A stretch of 64,000 nucleotides of DNA from NCBI GenBank assembly GCA_963701245.1, contig OY969576.1, positions 1,550,001 through 1,614,000 on the forward strand, written 5' to 3'. The notes under the pieces are model-generated. The model made no database searches. It saw only the letters and a program-made list of their open reading frames with translations, and was not told the DNA's origin. The position numbers and the translations under genes are program-made. Each line of letters opens with the position of its first letter. Positions within the stretch are counted from its first letter, which is position 1. This DNA is from CAWCCP01 sp963701245 (GTDB taxonomy: Bacteria; Patescibacteriota; Saccharimonadia; Saccharimonadales; UBA4665). This document shows positions 51,993 through 60,570 of the stretch, piece by piece.

Positions 51993-53059
51993 ACCCGTAT
52001 CCCGTTAGGCAACTCCCTCTGTTAACACTGCCTGTTTCGCCATAACTTCTAGCTGTCCCATCCGCCTCAGCTGGTAGGCCAGCAAACACCAGATGTAATG
52101 CGCAAAAAAGCCCATGACAGAACGCGGTAGTGTTGTGTCCATGCCGAGTCGGAACTTAATGACCGAGAAAGTGGTCTCGACACGCTGCCTAGCTTTCAGC
52201 AAGAAGTACTGCCATCTGGTCATTAGTTTCTTCATAATCTTCTTCACTCCGGTGAGCAGAACCAAATGCAAATCAGCCGCCGCCGCTTGCCAATTACTCC
52301 CGAGATAGCCAGCGTCTGCTACAACCATGCCCGTTAACTCTTTCCAGACTAAAGCTAGCCCCTTACGGTCGTCGACCGTAGCCGTGGTAATCCGCCAGGC
52401 TAGAATTTGTCCATGGACGTCACAAACCAAGTGAAGTTTGAATCCGTAGTACCATCCCATGGTACCTTTGCTCTTGGCTGCCAGGCCTTTGGCTACTTTG
52501 TGGGTGAACTCCCGCTTAATCCTGCAAACCGGTAGTGCGGTAGCATCTGCAAATTGGAGGGTAACACCTTGCTTGCAATACTTCCGTATTGTCTCAAGGA
52601 ACACCAGAGCGTATCCGGCCAGTTTGTGCATGCTGACCATGAAGTTTCGGTAGGTGGGCAAGTTGCCCACCGTAACCCCATGGTGGTGAGACTTGAGATA
52701 GCGATAGTAGTCCTTCCAACTCTTGTGTCCAACAAAAAACTTGAAGAGGATGAGTGTTACGAGCATAACCAATGGCAATTTTGTCTTCTTGGTTGGGGGA
52801 TGCGCCTGATTTGGGCTTGGCAATGACGGTGGTAACTTCCGGAGCAGGGCTTGGTGGAAGTCGTAGACAACGTCGTACAAGCCTACCAAGATCGTGGTAC
52901 TATCCTCATTGGTGAGTGAAGAAAACTGCATTAAGAACTCCTTTTTGTTTTTGGTGTTAGTGAAAAGCATCTTCACCATACCAAAAAGAGCCACTAGCGT
53001 GGCTCTTTTTCTGTCGACAAAGTGCTGGCTTATCTGTTCTGGCCTAACGGGATTCAGGT
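51993..53059 (-). mobile_element. Second IS982-family element, inside a gene
   Basis: Ends ACCCGTATCCCGTTAGGC (51993-52010) and the complement of ACCTGAATCCCGTTAGGC (53042-53059) share 16 of 18 bases and begin like the IS at 5172. Target duplication TAAGA at 51988-51992 and 53060-53064. A strong hairpin AAAAGAGCCAC/GTGGCTCTTTT at about 52984-53010 lies upstream of the transposase and may block read-through. Intact transposase. Confidence 0.88.
52005..52931 (-). CDS. IS982-family transposase
   Basis: 308 aa from ATG 52931 (MQFSSLTNEDSTTILVGLYD) with a ribosome site aaaaaggag. DDE residues in 'LQFADATALPVCRIKREF', 'GMVVADAGYLGSNW' and 'RQRVETTFSVIKFRLGM'; the 'GWYYGFKLHLVCDVHGQILA' stretch is typical of the family. 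A longer fused frame upstream belongs to the interrupted host gene. Confidence 0.9.
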   Translation of the reverse strand: MQFSSLTNEDSTTILVGLYDVVYDFHQALLRKLPPSLPSPNQAHPPTKKTKLPLVMLVTLILFKFFVGHKSWKDYYRYLKSHHHGVTVGNLPTYRNFMVSMHKLAGYALVFLETIRKYCKQGVTLQFADATALPVCRIKREFTHKVAKGLAAKSKGTMGWYYGFKLHLVCDVHGQILAWRITTATVDDRKGLALVWKELTGMVVADAGYLGSNWQAAAADLHLVLLTGVKKIMKKLMTRWQYFLLKARQRVETTFSVIKFRLGMDTTLPRSVMGFFAHYIWCLLAYQLRRMGQLEVMAKQAVLTEGVA

Positions 53060-53693
53060 TAAGAGCTAGCCGTTCTTGTTCGGTCAGGACTTCCATGGCA
53101 AATTTCCTAGAAATACCAAGTCGTTCAGCCAGCCAAACCAGCGCCGTATCGCCTTCCGTTGCCGGCGCAGTCTCCGAATAGGCAACCCAAATTTCCGAGC
53201 CTTGTTCTTTGGTTACATATTCGGCAAAACCGAAATTACCATCATGACGGTAACGATTGGCTGTTTCGATACCATGAAGGCTAATATATCTTTCAATGAA
53301 ATAGTATCCGCCGCCGAATAGCGTTTCTAATCGATGGACTGACAGGTGATAGGGTCTGGCTGGCTGCCGCATTTGCGCTACTTCGTCGACGGAAACCAAA
53401 CCGGGAATATTCATTAATTTGTAAAGTGGCACAATTCGCCGTTGCAGTTGTCTCGAATATGCAATTCGCTCATCGTCAACTTCATGCAAAGTCGCTAACA
53501 TCCCAAATTCCACTTCTGTGCCAGCGAGTTGTCCGGCATAGCCCACCAACCGCTCAACAACCGGCCAGCCCAACACCGATTCTGAGACCCGATCGCCCGG
53601 TAACTTCAATCTGGCCGGACTTAAATTCCATCTATGTAGCATTCGCGCCGTATTGCCGCGGCCGATATCCGCGAGACGGCTGACTGAGCGCAT
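53060..53693 (-). pseudogene. 5' part of the interrupted uncharacterised gene
   Basis: Start taken at ATG 53693 (MRSVSRLADIGRGNTARMLH); the true start could be slightly upstream, where the frame stays open into the preceding gene. 'RGNTARMLHRWNL' suggests an HTH-like start and 'AERLGISRKFAMEVLTEQER' a second helical motif. The frame runs into the IS at 'ERLAL'. With the 3' part the intact protein would be about 570 aa. No family recognised. Confidence 0.65.
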
Positions 53694-53745
53694 GGTCGTC
53701 GCGTAATACGGCAATACGTTATAGCTCGGAGTTCCCCGAATATTA

Positions 53746-54171
53746 TCATTTCGTGGTCTTCGATCCGGTACCGGTAGTTGAACCGAGAGACGCTTCCAAG
53801 CGACGAACCGATGACGACTTGAGACCGACATCACCTTCCATGAGCTCACCGCGCACTCCCCGGATCAACTCGGCGTGCTTCGCTAAAAATGTCGGCCGGT
53901 TCGCGCCCACGGCAGGCCACGCCCCGGCAATAACTGCAGTACTCGGAAGTTCCCCTTCGGCTAATGCTCCACCGGCAAAGCCGATAACTGCCCGGGCCAT
54001 CGATAAGTAAAGTTCATGGCGAAATCCAAGAAGTTCAGGGTCAATTTGGCCGGGGTCTGTATGAGCCAAGTGCTCTAAGCGAGGATCAGAAAAATAAGCC
54101 AGTCCGATAAGATCTTCGAAGTGATGCAGATGACTCGGAAACGGAGAATCCTCAATTTGCACTGTCCCCAT
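53746..54171 (-). CDS. Uncharacterised small protein
   Basis: 141 aa from ATG 54171 (MGTVQIEDSPFPSHLHHF). A TATACT box lies just 6 bases before this ATG on the minus strand, which decides against the longer reading to 54210. Helical, no motif recognised ('YLSMARAVIGFAGGALAEG'). It ends 53 bases before the interrupted gene and may be co-transcribed. Divergent from the Nudix-like gene, with only 15 bases between start codons. Confidence 0.6.
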   Translation of the reverse strand: MGTVQIEDSPFPSHLHHFEDLIGLAYFSDPRLEHLAHTDPGQIDPELLGFRHELYLSMARAVIGFAGGALAEGELPSTAVIAGAWPAVGANRPTFLAKHAELIRGVRGELMEGDVGLKSSSVRRLEASLGSTTGTGSKTTK

Positions 54172-54186
54172 ATATGCAGTATAGCT
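54171..54186. promoter_or_regulatory. Overlapping divergent near-leaderless promoters
   Basis: Minus strand: TATACT at 54183-54178, 6 bases before ATG 54171. Plus strand: TATATG at 54171-54176, 10 bases before ATG 54187. The two start codons are 15 bases apart, so the promoters must overlap and compete. Confidence 0.45.
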
Positions 54187-54888
54187 ATGTTCTTGGATAC
54201 GTCTATCCATTTAGATGGATTTTTGGATGATTTAGCTGGCCGGGCTGGTATTTTAGTAGGTGTTGAAGTGGAATCTATGACTGCCCTAAATCGCGGTAAT
54301 TTTGCCCTTATCCCAGTATTTGATGTCAGAAACACTCAAAATGGACAGCAACATACGTATGAGTCCGTGAGTTGGAGACAATGCCCCCATTCCGATGCGA
54401 AAGGCATCGTCTTTGTACGTCCGCCTATCCCGGGAGCCGAACCGACTCATTTTTTTACGCTTATAGGTGACAAGTTTGCTCCGGGCAAACCTGTTGATGA
54501 CACTATTGTAGGCTTTATGGATCTCGGTGTCGGCGGTGTGCAAAAAGTATTGGATCGAATAGGCAAAGAGGTTCGAGAAGAGACCGGAGTTGAAGATTTG
54601 GTCATTGAGGATATTGTAGAATTAGGTCAGATTTATCCTGATGTGGGGATGACCAATAACTATCCGACTATTTTCGCTGCTTTTATTAATGCAGCTGAAG
54701 CAGCCAGAATACCGCAACATCCTATTAATCCGGATACCCGTGACCTACGATCTGGTGCTTTAGTAACCCCAATGCAACACCTGCGGCAATTCGTACTCCT
54801 GAACACCGACGCTATTTTTCAATCGGCGATGCTAAAAGCCCTTATCAATGGCACCATTGCGCATGAGTGGCTCGCGCGCTCCGCGTAA
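54187..54888 (+). CDS. Nudix-hydrolase-like protein
   Basis: 233 aa from ATG 54187 (MFLDTSIHLDGFLDDLAG). A degenerate Nudix box 'GGVQKVLDRIGKEVREETGV' keeps the E-E-x-G core (KEVREETGV for REUXEEXGU). 'YPTIFAAFI' follows as in ADP-ribose/NDP-sugar pyrophosphatases. The N-terminal 100 residues are a separate beta-rich module. Might hydrolyse nucleotide sugars or NAD derivatives; weak box makes activity uncertain. Confidence 0.6.
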   Translation: MFLDTSIHLDGFLDDLAGRAGILVGVEVESMTALNRGNFALIPVFDVRNTQNGQQHTYESVSWRQCPHSDAKGIVFVRPPIPGAEPTHFFTLIGDKFAPGKPVDDTIVGFMDLGVGGVQKVLDRIGKEVREETGVEDLVIEDIVELGQIYPDVGMTNNYPTIFAAFINAAEAARIPQHPINPDTRDLRSGALVTPMQHLRQFVLLNTDAIFQSAMLKALINGTIAHEWLARSA

Positions 54889-54895
54889 ATAGTCG

Positions 54896-55486
54896 CTAGC
54901 AGCCAACTTCAGGCCAGTGATCTGCGGATAATGGGTAATCTCCAAGCGGACCACCAAAGTAGCAAATAACTGGAAAATGCTTAGAGACAAGAATTTCTCC
55001 CGGCTTTTCGAACCTATACTGCATCATAACAGGATCAAACGTTCCGATTTGTGGACCCACTACTGTCTCACATGGAGGTAAATTTACATGCTCCTCAAAT
55101 GTCCCCGCTCCAACTCCGGTTCTCACAACAAGCCTGTGATGCGATTCACCTCCATCACCTCCTTTATTGTATCGAAATGAGACAACTGGAGCTCGCCGTA
55201 CTGAGCCATCTGTATCTCCGTAGGTATAGTATCCATGCAATAATTGCCCATCGTCAAAAGGGGAACTGATTGGAGAATACATTGGTGAGGCATCCAAAAC
55301 GCTGTATTTTGTTCTATCAAATGCAATAGTTGGCGCGGTACCGTTGACTACTTCGTAATCTAACTTGTCTAATTCCGCTAGTGGATATGGTTCCCAGGCT
55401 ATGGAGCGTCCAGGGCCTTTATCGGAGAATGATTGGGGTAAATAACGCTCAGTGCTACATGCGGAAATGAAGTAGGACACCAGCAC
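54896..55486 (-). pseudogene. Uncharacterised gene cut at its 7th codon by the IS30-like element
   Basis: The body reads 'STERYLPQSFSDKGPGRSIA' to 'YPLSADHWPEVGC'. Its original promoter and first codons (MSTGTRS) lie beyond the element at 57247-57227; joining the two GCTAC copies restores MSTGTRSTERYLPQ in frame. As it stands, a start would have to come from inside the element's end (about 55486). Beta-rich protein of about 190 aa, no family recognised. Confidence 0.65.
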
Positions 55487-55537
55487 CGTAAACTGCGGTT
55501 TTGAAGTAGGGCGGCATCAAGAAGACGAACACGGCTA

Positions 55538-55566
55538 TTGGCGAACCTAGCACTATTTGCTACTAT
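55538..55566 (+). promoter_or_regulatory. Promoter of the GNAT passenger gene
   Basis: TTGGCG at 55538-55543, exactly 17 bases, TACTAT at 55561-55566, and the ATG at 55573 only 6 bases later: near-leaderless. Confidence 0.6.
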
Positions 55567-55569
55567 GGC

Positions 55570-56172
55570 GTGATGCGAAGAACAGGAGTATCTGGCGAAT
55601 TAGTTTTCGTACGTCCAGCATGCCTAGTTGATCTGCCAGAAATCACTGCTATTGCGTATTCTAGCGCTACCGACATGACTCCCGGTAGCAAATACGAAGC
55701 CCACACCGCAGCGAATCAAGAACGCCTAGGAAGCAAACGCCAATATGAGTTGCGACGCGATGTTATTCAACGGTCTATTGACTCTCCCAGATTACAAAGA
55801 GTAGTTGTTGCCACGCTTGGCGACGTTGCAGTCATGGCCGAAACACCGCAACCTGTAATTGGCTATATGCTTGCGAGAAGAGCGGAACCCGAAGATTACT
55901 TTGCCAGAGAGCATGTTTTAATACACGGTACAGCTGTCAGCAAGGACAACCGTGAGAGAGACGCGGGCACAAAGCTTCTGTCAGCTGTCTGTGGATGGTC
56001 TGAGGATATGGGCCTACCAGTGTGTGCTCAAGTTGCTGACACTAATAGACCGATGCTCGGAATGCTTGAGAAAAGTGGCTTCGTGCAGCAAGGCACCTAC
56101 GGGCCTACAGAAGCAAACCCAGTGACGTTCCAGGTTATGGTTCGCATGGGTGAAGCGGTTGTGCCGGTTTAG
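55570..56172 (+). CDS. GNAT-family N-acetyltransferase
   Basis: About 199 aa (GTG 55570 or ATG 55573). The fold shows 'FVRPACLVDLPEITAIAYSS' (strand 1/helix 1), 'VIGYMLARRAEPEDYF', the acetyl-CoA loop 'AVSKDNRERDAGTKLLSAVC' (RxxGxG/A-like) and 'CAQVADTNRPMLGMLEKSGF'. Acetylates an amine; the substrate is unknown (antibiotic, toxin or protein). It lies inside the IS30-like element as a passenger with its own promoter. Confidence 0.75.
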   Translation: MMRRTGVSGELVFVRPACLVDLPEITAIAYSSATDMTPGSKYEAHTAANQERLGSKRQYELRRDVIQRSIDSPRLQRVVVATLGDVAVMAETPQPVIGYMLARRAEPEDYFAREHVLIHGTAVSKDNRERDAGTKLLSAVCGWSEDMGLPVCAQVADTNRPMLGMLEKSGFVQQGTYGPTEANPVTFQVMVRMGEAVVPV

Positions 56173-56197
56173 GGCCAGGGTGTTGTATCCTTGTCTC

Positions 56198-57185
56198 ATG
56201 AAAAAACTACACCCAACTCAGTAAAAGCGAACGTCATGAGATACAAGAGCTAGCAGACAAAGGCTACAGTAAGCGGGCCATTGCTCGGATGCTAGGTCGA
56301 AGTCCTAACACCATTAGCTACGAGCTCAAGTGCAACAAAGTAAGCGACGAATACGTAGCAACCAAGGCTCAGGCCAAAGCCGTTAGCCGACGTAAAGCCG
56401 CCAGTTTTCAAGGCAAAAAGATTGTCGCCGACCACCTGTTGCGAGAGTTTGTAGATCGAGCGTTGCTTAATAGCCAATCTCCCGAAGCTATTGCCGGACG
56501 TCTGAGAGTAGGGCTTGAACCTGATTTGCCCTATGTTTCCAGAGATACCATTGAAGAGTACATCCGCTCAGTTCACGGGCGTAACATTGAATACCAGCTC
56601 AAGGTATTGAAGGCTGGAAAGAAGACGCGCCGCAAAAGACCAAGACAGGCGGAGAGAATTGTGGGCGATCCGAAAACGTATATTGATGACCGACCGGACT
56701 GTATTACTAACCGGGAACAGGTTGGTGATCTGGAAGTAGACTTCATTGTCTCCGGCAAACAAGGCAAAGGCTACTGTCTGACGGCAGCAGACCGAAAGTT
56801 ACGCGTTGGTTTCATTCGGAAAGTATTGCCGGTCACAGTAGGTGAGGCCATGCGTGCGTTACAAGAGATTAAGCGGGTATTTCCAGAGCTGAAGAGCATT
56901 AGCACTGATAACGATATACTTTGGGCAAACCATGCGAAGCTAGAGAAGCTGCTAGGCGTCCCGTTCTACTTCTGCCACCCATACAGCTCATGGGAGAAAG
57001 GCAGTATTGAGAACTACAACAAACAAGCCAGGCATTACGTCAAGAAAAGCTCGGATATTTCGCAGTACGATGATGCCTACTTGCAAATGGTCGAAACGAA
57101 GCTCAACAGCAGATACATGGCAGTGCTTGGATACCAGACGCCGACCGAGGCGTTAGTGGCATACCGTAAGTCGAAAGTGTCCTAG
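56198..57185 (+). pseudogene. IS30-family transposase with 5' frameshift
   Basis: The main frame (from 56289 in the text, readable from about 56204) has an N-terminal HTH 'EIQELADKGYSKRAIARMLG' and 'RSPNTISYELKCN', then the DDE core: 'VGDLEVDFIVSG', 'SISTDNDILWANH' and 'SSWEKGSIENYNKQ'. The natural ATG at 56198 is followed by an A6 run (56201-56206); one extra A would give MKKNYTQLSKSERHEIQELA. Without it the HTH lacks a start codon, unless slippage on the A-run repairs the frame. Confidence 0.8.
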
Positions 57186-57255
57186 TTGGAAACCGCATTT
57201 GTAAATGTAGGGTGTCCTACTTCGGGGCTACGAGTGCCAGTACTCATATATTACT

Positions 57256-57283
57256 ATTATAACATTTTGTAGTGTATTTACAA
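57256..57283 (-). promoter_or_regulatory. Promoter of the interrupted gene (54896)
   Basis: Minus strand TTGTAA (57283-57278), 16-base spacer, TATAAT (57261-57256), then 8 bases to ATG 57247. It now drives only the first seven codons before the IS30-like element. Confidence 0.6.
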
Positions 57284-57294
57284 TCATATGGGTG

Positions 57295-58850
57295 GTAACT
57301 GCTCCCACCCTCCATGCTAGACTAGGGATAGTTCGTCAAACACAAAAACTATGTCTAGAAAACCACTTAATTCTTCTGTTATAGCTGAACGCATGATTCG
57401 ATTCCGTAATCTAGAGAAGTTATATAAACTTAGTAAGCAACGACACAACCTCCAGAATAAACAGATCGCTACATTAAAGCGAATAAGCACCAAACAGCAA
57501 GAACTGCTAGATGATCAAATGGTCCTCATAGAGACTCAAGCTATTCGCATTGCTGAACTGGAAGCCATGGTTTTCGGTAAGAAAAAGAAGCCACCAATTG
57601 GTACACTGCCTAAAGATCAAGATAAGCCGACTCCTCCTCCGAAACCACTTCGCAGTAAGGACTCATTTAAACGAACAATTCCAACCAAGGAAGCCGTCAC
57701 TAACACTGTACCCGTGCCTGTAGGCCAGTGTGCCTGTGGTGGTCAACTCACTGACATCACCACTCACGATCGGTATGTCGAAGATATTCCACTTCCAGAT
57801 ATTACTGCTGACTACACTGCCAGGTTAGTGACTAAGTACCTGGTTGCTCGGGGTATCTGTACCAAATGCGGCAAAGTAACCTCTGGCAAGGATTTAGGCG
57901 GATCGATCGTATCTCTTGGCCCAAATGTTCGTTTACTGGTTACGCATCTCATCGCTGGTCTAGGCATAAGCTATAGCCAGGTAGCCAGTTTACTACTCAG
58001 TTTGTACGGTCTCACCATGACTGACAGTGAGATAGCAAGAATATTGCAGAAACAGCACCAAAAATGGCAACCGCAATACCAACAACTCCTGAGTGACATC
58101 CGGAGTTCACCAGTGGTTCATAGTGATGAAAGTCCCTGGCCAATCCAGGATTTGCAAGGAGCTGGCTATGCCTGGAATCTCAGTGATGGCCTGAGTCCGA
58201 AAGTTTGTTTTGCTCTTCAGAACAGTCGTGGTGCCGCACATGCCAAAACACTGTTTGGAGTAGATACCAAGCAGCCATTTAGCGGTACCCGGATTAGTGA
58301 TGACTATGGTGCCTACCGGACATTGCCCGGGCTGCAGCAACTGTGCTGGGTTCATCTGTATCGATGTATTCGTGACCTGAGATACAATGACAACTTATCC
58401 GAAGAACAATTGCCTTATGTACAACGGTGGTATGAACAGTTTGCCGCTATCTACCAAGACCTTGACATGTACCTGGGTGAGCCGTTTGATGAAGCGGTCA
58501 GAAGTATGCAAGCTGATGAGTTATGGCAAAGGGTACAGGAACTATGTCAGTATCCAGTACCAGCAATTGGTGAACCAGAGAAGCTAACCAGACTCAAGGC
58601 CCAGTTAACTAGAGCCGGCAAGGATAAACTATTCGTCTGTCTTCCTAACAATACGCCTTGTGACAATAACCGAGCCGAACGGGATTTAAGACAATTAGTC
58701 ATAAAACGTAAGCGATCCTTCGGTAGTAAAAGTGAGAAAGGAGCTCAGGCCTTAGCTACAGTCCTATCCATCTGTACAACTAATTGGCGTATGAATCCAG
58801 CCACTTACTTCCAGAGCTTAGCCACGCTCGGGTAGGGTGGGAGCAGTTAC
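57295..58850 (+). mobile_element. Complete IS66-family element (tnpC only)
   Basis: Perfect 17-bp ends GTAACTGCTCCCACCCT at 57295-57311 and complement at 58834-58850. The 8-bp target duplication TATGGGTG (57287-57294, 58851-58858) is the size typical of IS66. Only the large transposase is present, as in the ISBst12 subgroup. Confidence 0.93.
57351..58835 (+). CDS. IS66-family transposase TnpC
   Basis: 494 aa. N-terminal coiled coil (20-75), zinc-finger-like 'GQCACGGQLTD' with 'ICTKCGKV', then the DDE domain: 'VVHSDESPWPI', 'ISDDYGAYRTLPG' and 'NNRAERDLRQLVIKRKRSFG'. The end 'ATVLSICTTNWRMNPATYF' is typical of the family. No frameshift. Confidence 0.92.
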   Translation: MSRKPLNSSVIAERMIRFRNLEKLYKLSKQRHNLQNKQIATLKRISTKQQELLDDQMVLIETQAIRIAELEAMVFGKKKKPPIGTLPKDQDKPTPPPKPLRSKDSFKRTIPTKEAVTNTVPVPVGQCACGGQLTDITTHDRYVEDIPLPDITADYTARLVTKYLVARGICTKCGKVTSGKDLGGSIVSLGPNVRLLVTHLIAGLGISYSQVASLLLSLYGLTMTDSEIARILQKQHQKWQPQYQQLLSDIRSSPVVHSDESPWPIQDLQGAGYAWNLSDGLSPKVCFALQNSRGAAHAKTLFGVDTKQPFSGTRISDDYGAYRTLPGLQQLCWVHLYRCIRDLRYNDNLSEEQLPYVQRWYEQFAAIYQDLDMYLGEPFDEAVRSMQADELWQRVQELCQYPVPAIGEPEKLTRLKAQLTRAGKDKLFVCLPNNTPCDNNRAERDLRQLVIKRKRSFGSKSEKGAQALATVLSICTTNWRMNPATYFQSLATLG

Positions 58851-58879
58851 TATGGGTGTATGGTCAACTTTTCGATTGG

Positions 58880-58885
58880 TATACT
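58880..58885 (+). promoter_or_regulatory. Extended -10 promoter of rmlB
   Basis: TTGGTATACT contains an extended -10 (TGG-TATACT). The ATG of rmlB is 9 bases after TATACT, so the mRNA is nearly leaderless. The IS66 element lies just upstream and may have replaced part of the -35 region, although its target duplication keeps the nearest bases. Confidence 0.55.
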
Positions 58886-58894
58886 ATAGAGATT

Positions 58895-59890
58895 ATGAAA
58901 ATGTTAGTTACCGGCGGTGCCGGATTTATCGGGTCCAACTTTGTCCATTTGACACTTGCCACTAGGCCTGAATATGAAATAACCGTCATCGATGCCATGA
59001 CCTATGCCGGCAATAAGGCAAACCTGGCCTCAGTTGAGGGAAAGATTAAATTTATCCAAGGCAATATCTGCGACTTTGAATTAGTTGATGATATAGTCTC
59101 TCAAAATGATGTGGTCGTTCACTTTGCTGCTGAATCACATAATGATAACTCTCTACAGCATCCTCGGGTTTTTATCGATACTAATCTAGTCGGTACCTTT
59201 ACGCTGCTTGAAGCCATGCGCCGACATGATAAACGCTACCATCATATTTCAACCGATGAAGTCTACGGCGATTTGGAGCTTGATGATCCGCACAAATTTA
59301 ATGAATCGACTCCGTATAACCCGTCTAGCCCTTACTCCAGTACAAAGGCTGGCTCCGATCACTTAGTTCGGGCTTGGGTTCGCTCTTTTGGAGTTAAAGC
59401 CACGATCAGCAATTGCTCGAATAATTATGGGCCCTATCAGCACGTTGAAAAAGTGATTCCGCGTCAAATTACGAATATCTTGACCGGGGTAAAACCAAAA
59501 TTATATGGTGCCGGTCTGAACGTGCGTGACTGGATTCATGTCGATGACCATAATAGTGCCGTACACACCATCATTGATAAAGGCCAAATCGGTGAAACCT
59601 ACATGATTGGTGCAAATGGTGAAAAAAATAATAAGGAATTGTTTGAGCTAATCTTGGAACTAATGGGCAAACCGACTGACTGGTATGATCATGTAAATGA
59701 TCGTCCAGGGCATGATATGCGATACGCTATTGATGCAACGAAGATCCGAACAGAATTAGGGTGGCAGCCAAAGTATACCGATTTCCGTGAAGGCATGACC
59801 GCAACTATCGAATGGTACAAAAATAACGAAGCCTGGTGGCGACCACAAAAAGACGAGACCGAAGCCCGTTATAAAGTAATTGGTCGTTAA
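58895..59890 (+). CDS. rmlB: dTDP-glucose 4,6-dehydratase
   Basis: 331 aa from ATG 58895 (MKMLVTGGAGFIGSNFVHL). SDR fold with NAD motif GGAGFIGS, 'HFAAESHNDNSL' (RmlB hallmark AAESHVDRS-like), 'STDEVYGDLEL' and YxxxK in 'SPYSSTKAGSDHLVRA'. Second enzyme of dTDP-L-rhamnose synthesis. First of four consecutive rml genes. Confidence 0.93.
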   Translation: MKMLVTGGAGFIGSNFVHLTLATRPEYEITVIDAMTYAGNKANLASVEGKIKFIQGNICDFELVDDIVSQNDVVVHFAAESHNDNSLQHPRVFIDTNLVGTFTLLEAMRRHDKRYHHISTDEVYGDLELDDPHKFNESTPYNPSSPYSSTKAGSDHLVRAWVRSFGVKATISNCSNNYGPYQHVEKVIPRQITNILTGVKPKLYGAGLNVRDWIHVDDHNSAVHTIIDKGQIGETYMIGANGEKNNKELFELILELMGKPTDWYDHVNDRPGHDMRYAIDATKIRTELGWQPKYTDFREGMTATIEWYKNNEAWWRPQKDETEARYKVIGR

Positions 59891-59943
59891 AATTCCTGGT
59901 CTCAATGGCAGAAAAGTCAAATATCTGCATTGATAGCGTGCGC

Positions 59944-59949
59944 TATAAT
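59944..59949 (+). promoter_or_regulatory. -10 box before rmlC
   Basis: TATAAT, 48 bases before the rmlC start, with no clear -35. It could give rmlCDA expression independent of rmlB. Confidence 0.4.
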
Positions 59950-59997
59950 AAGAGCTGTTGTAATAGAAATTGTAAACGCTTAAGGTGAGGAGAGAAA

Positions 59998-60567
59998 ATG
60001 GCAGTCCCCACGACTGAGTTCACGATGCAGCAAACAGATATCCCAGGTTTGCTACTATTTGATGTTACCTATGTTGGCGATGACCGCGGCTACTTTCAAG
60101 AAAAATATCAAAAAGCAAAATTAGTCGCGGCGGGTATGCCGGAATCATTCGAGGTTGTCCAAAATAGCCTATCGTATAACAAAGAAGCTGGTGTCACCCG
60201 CGGCTTCCACGCTGAACCGTGGGATAAGTACATATCGGTCGTCAACGGAAGAGTCTTTTCAGCTTTTGTTGATGTACGTAAAGGCGAGAGTTTTGGCAAA
60301 AAAGTAACGGTTGAGATCACACCGAATAAGGCCGTCTTCTTACCGCGTGGAGTTGCGAATTCATTCCAAACGTTAGAACCAGAACTGTATTACTTATATA
60401 GCGTGAATGCGCACTGGAGTGCCGATAATTATGATAAATACTGCTTTGCGAATCTGGCTGATCCGGAAATAGGGATAGACTGGCCAATCTCACTGGACCA
60501 AGCAATCATATCGGAGCGCGATCGAAATCATCCGATGCTAAAAGATGTAAACCCATTGGAGGCGTAA
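59998..60567 (+). CDS. rmlC: dTDP-4-dehydrorhamnose 3,5-epimerase
   Basis: 189 aa, preceded by GGTGAGGAGAGAAA. Cupin fold: 'DDRGYFQEKYQKAKL', 'QNSLSYNKEAGVTRGFHAEP' (the catalytic His in RGFH), 'FSAFVDVRKGE' and 'FLPRGVANSFQTLEP'. Inverts C3 and C5 of the keto-sugar made by RmlB. The common RGLH is RGFH here, which is tolerated in the family. Confidence 0.9.
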   Translation: MAVPTTEFTMQQTDIPGLLLFDVTYVGDDRGYFQEKYQKAKLVAAGMPESFEVVQNSLSYNKEAGVTRGFHAEPWDKYISVVNGRVFSAFVDVRKGESFGKKVTVEITPNKAVFLPRGVANSFQTLEPELYYLYSVNAHWSADNYDKYCFANLADPEIGIDWPISLDQAIISERDRNHPMLKDVNPLEA

Positions 60568-60570
60568 TAG

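Larger units (their letters stand above)
55459..57226 (+). mobile_element. IS30-like element carrying a GNAT gene
   Basis: Inverted ends share GAAGTAGGACACC (55469-55481 and complement at 57211-57223) and further scattered matches (TGCGGTTT inside). The flanking 5-bp GCTAC at 55454-55458 and 57227-57231 is the likely target duplication, because joining them restores the interrupted gene in frame. Besides the transposase it contains an acetyltransferase gene with its own promoter, unusual for IS30. Confidence 0.7.
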
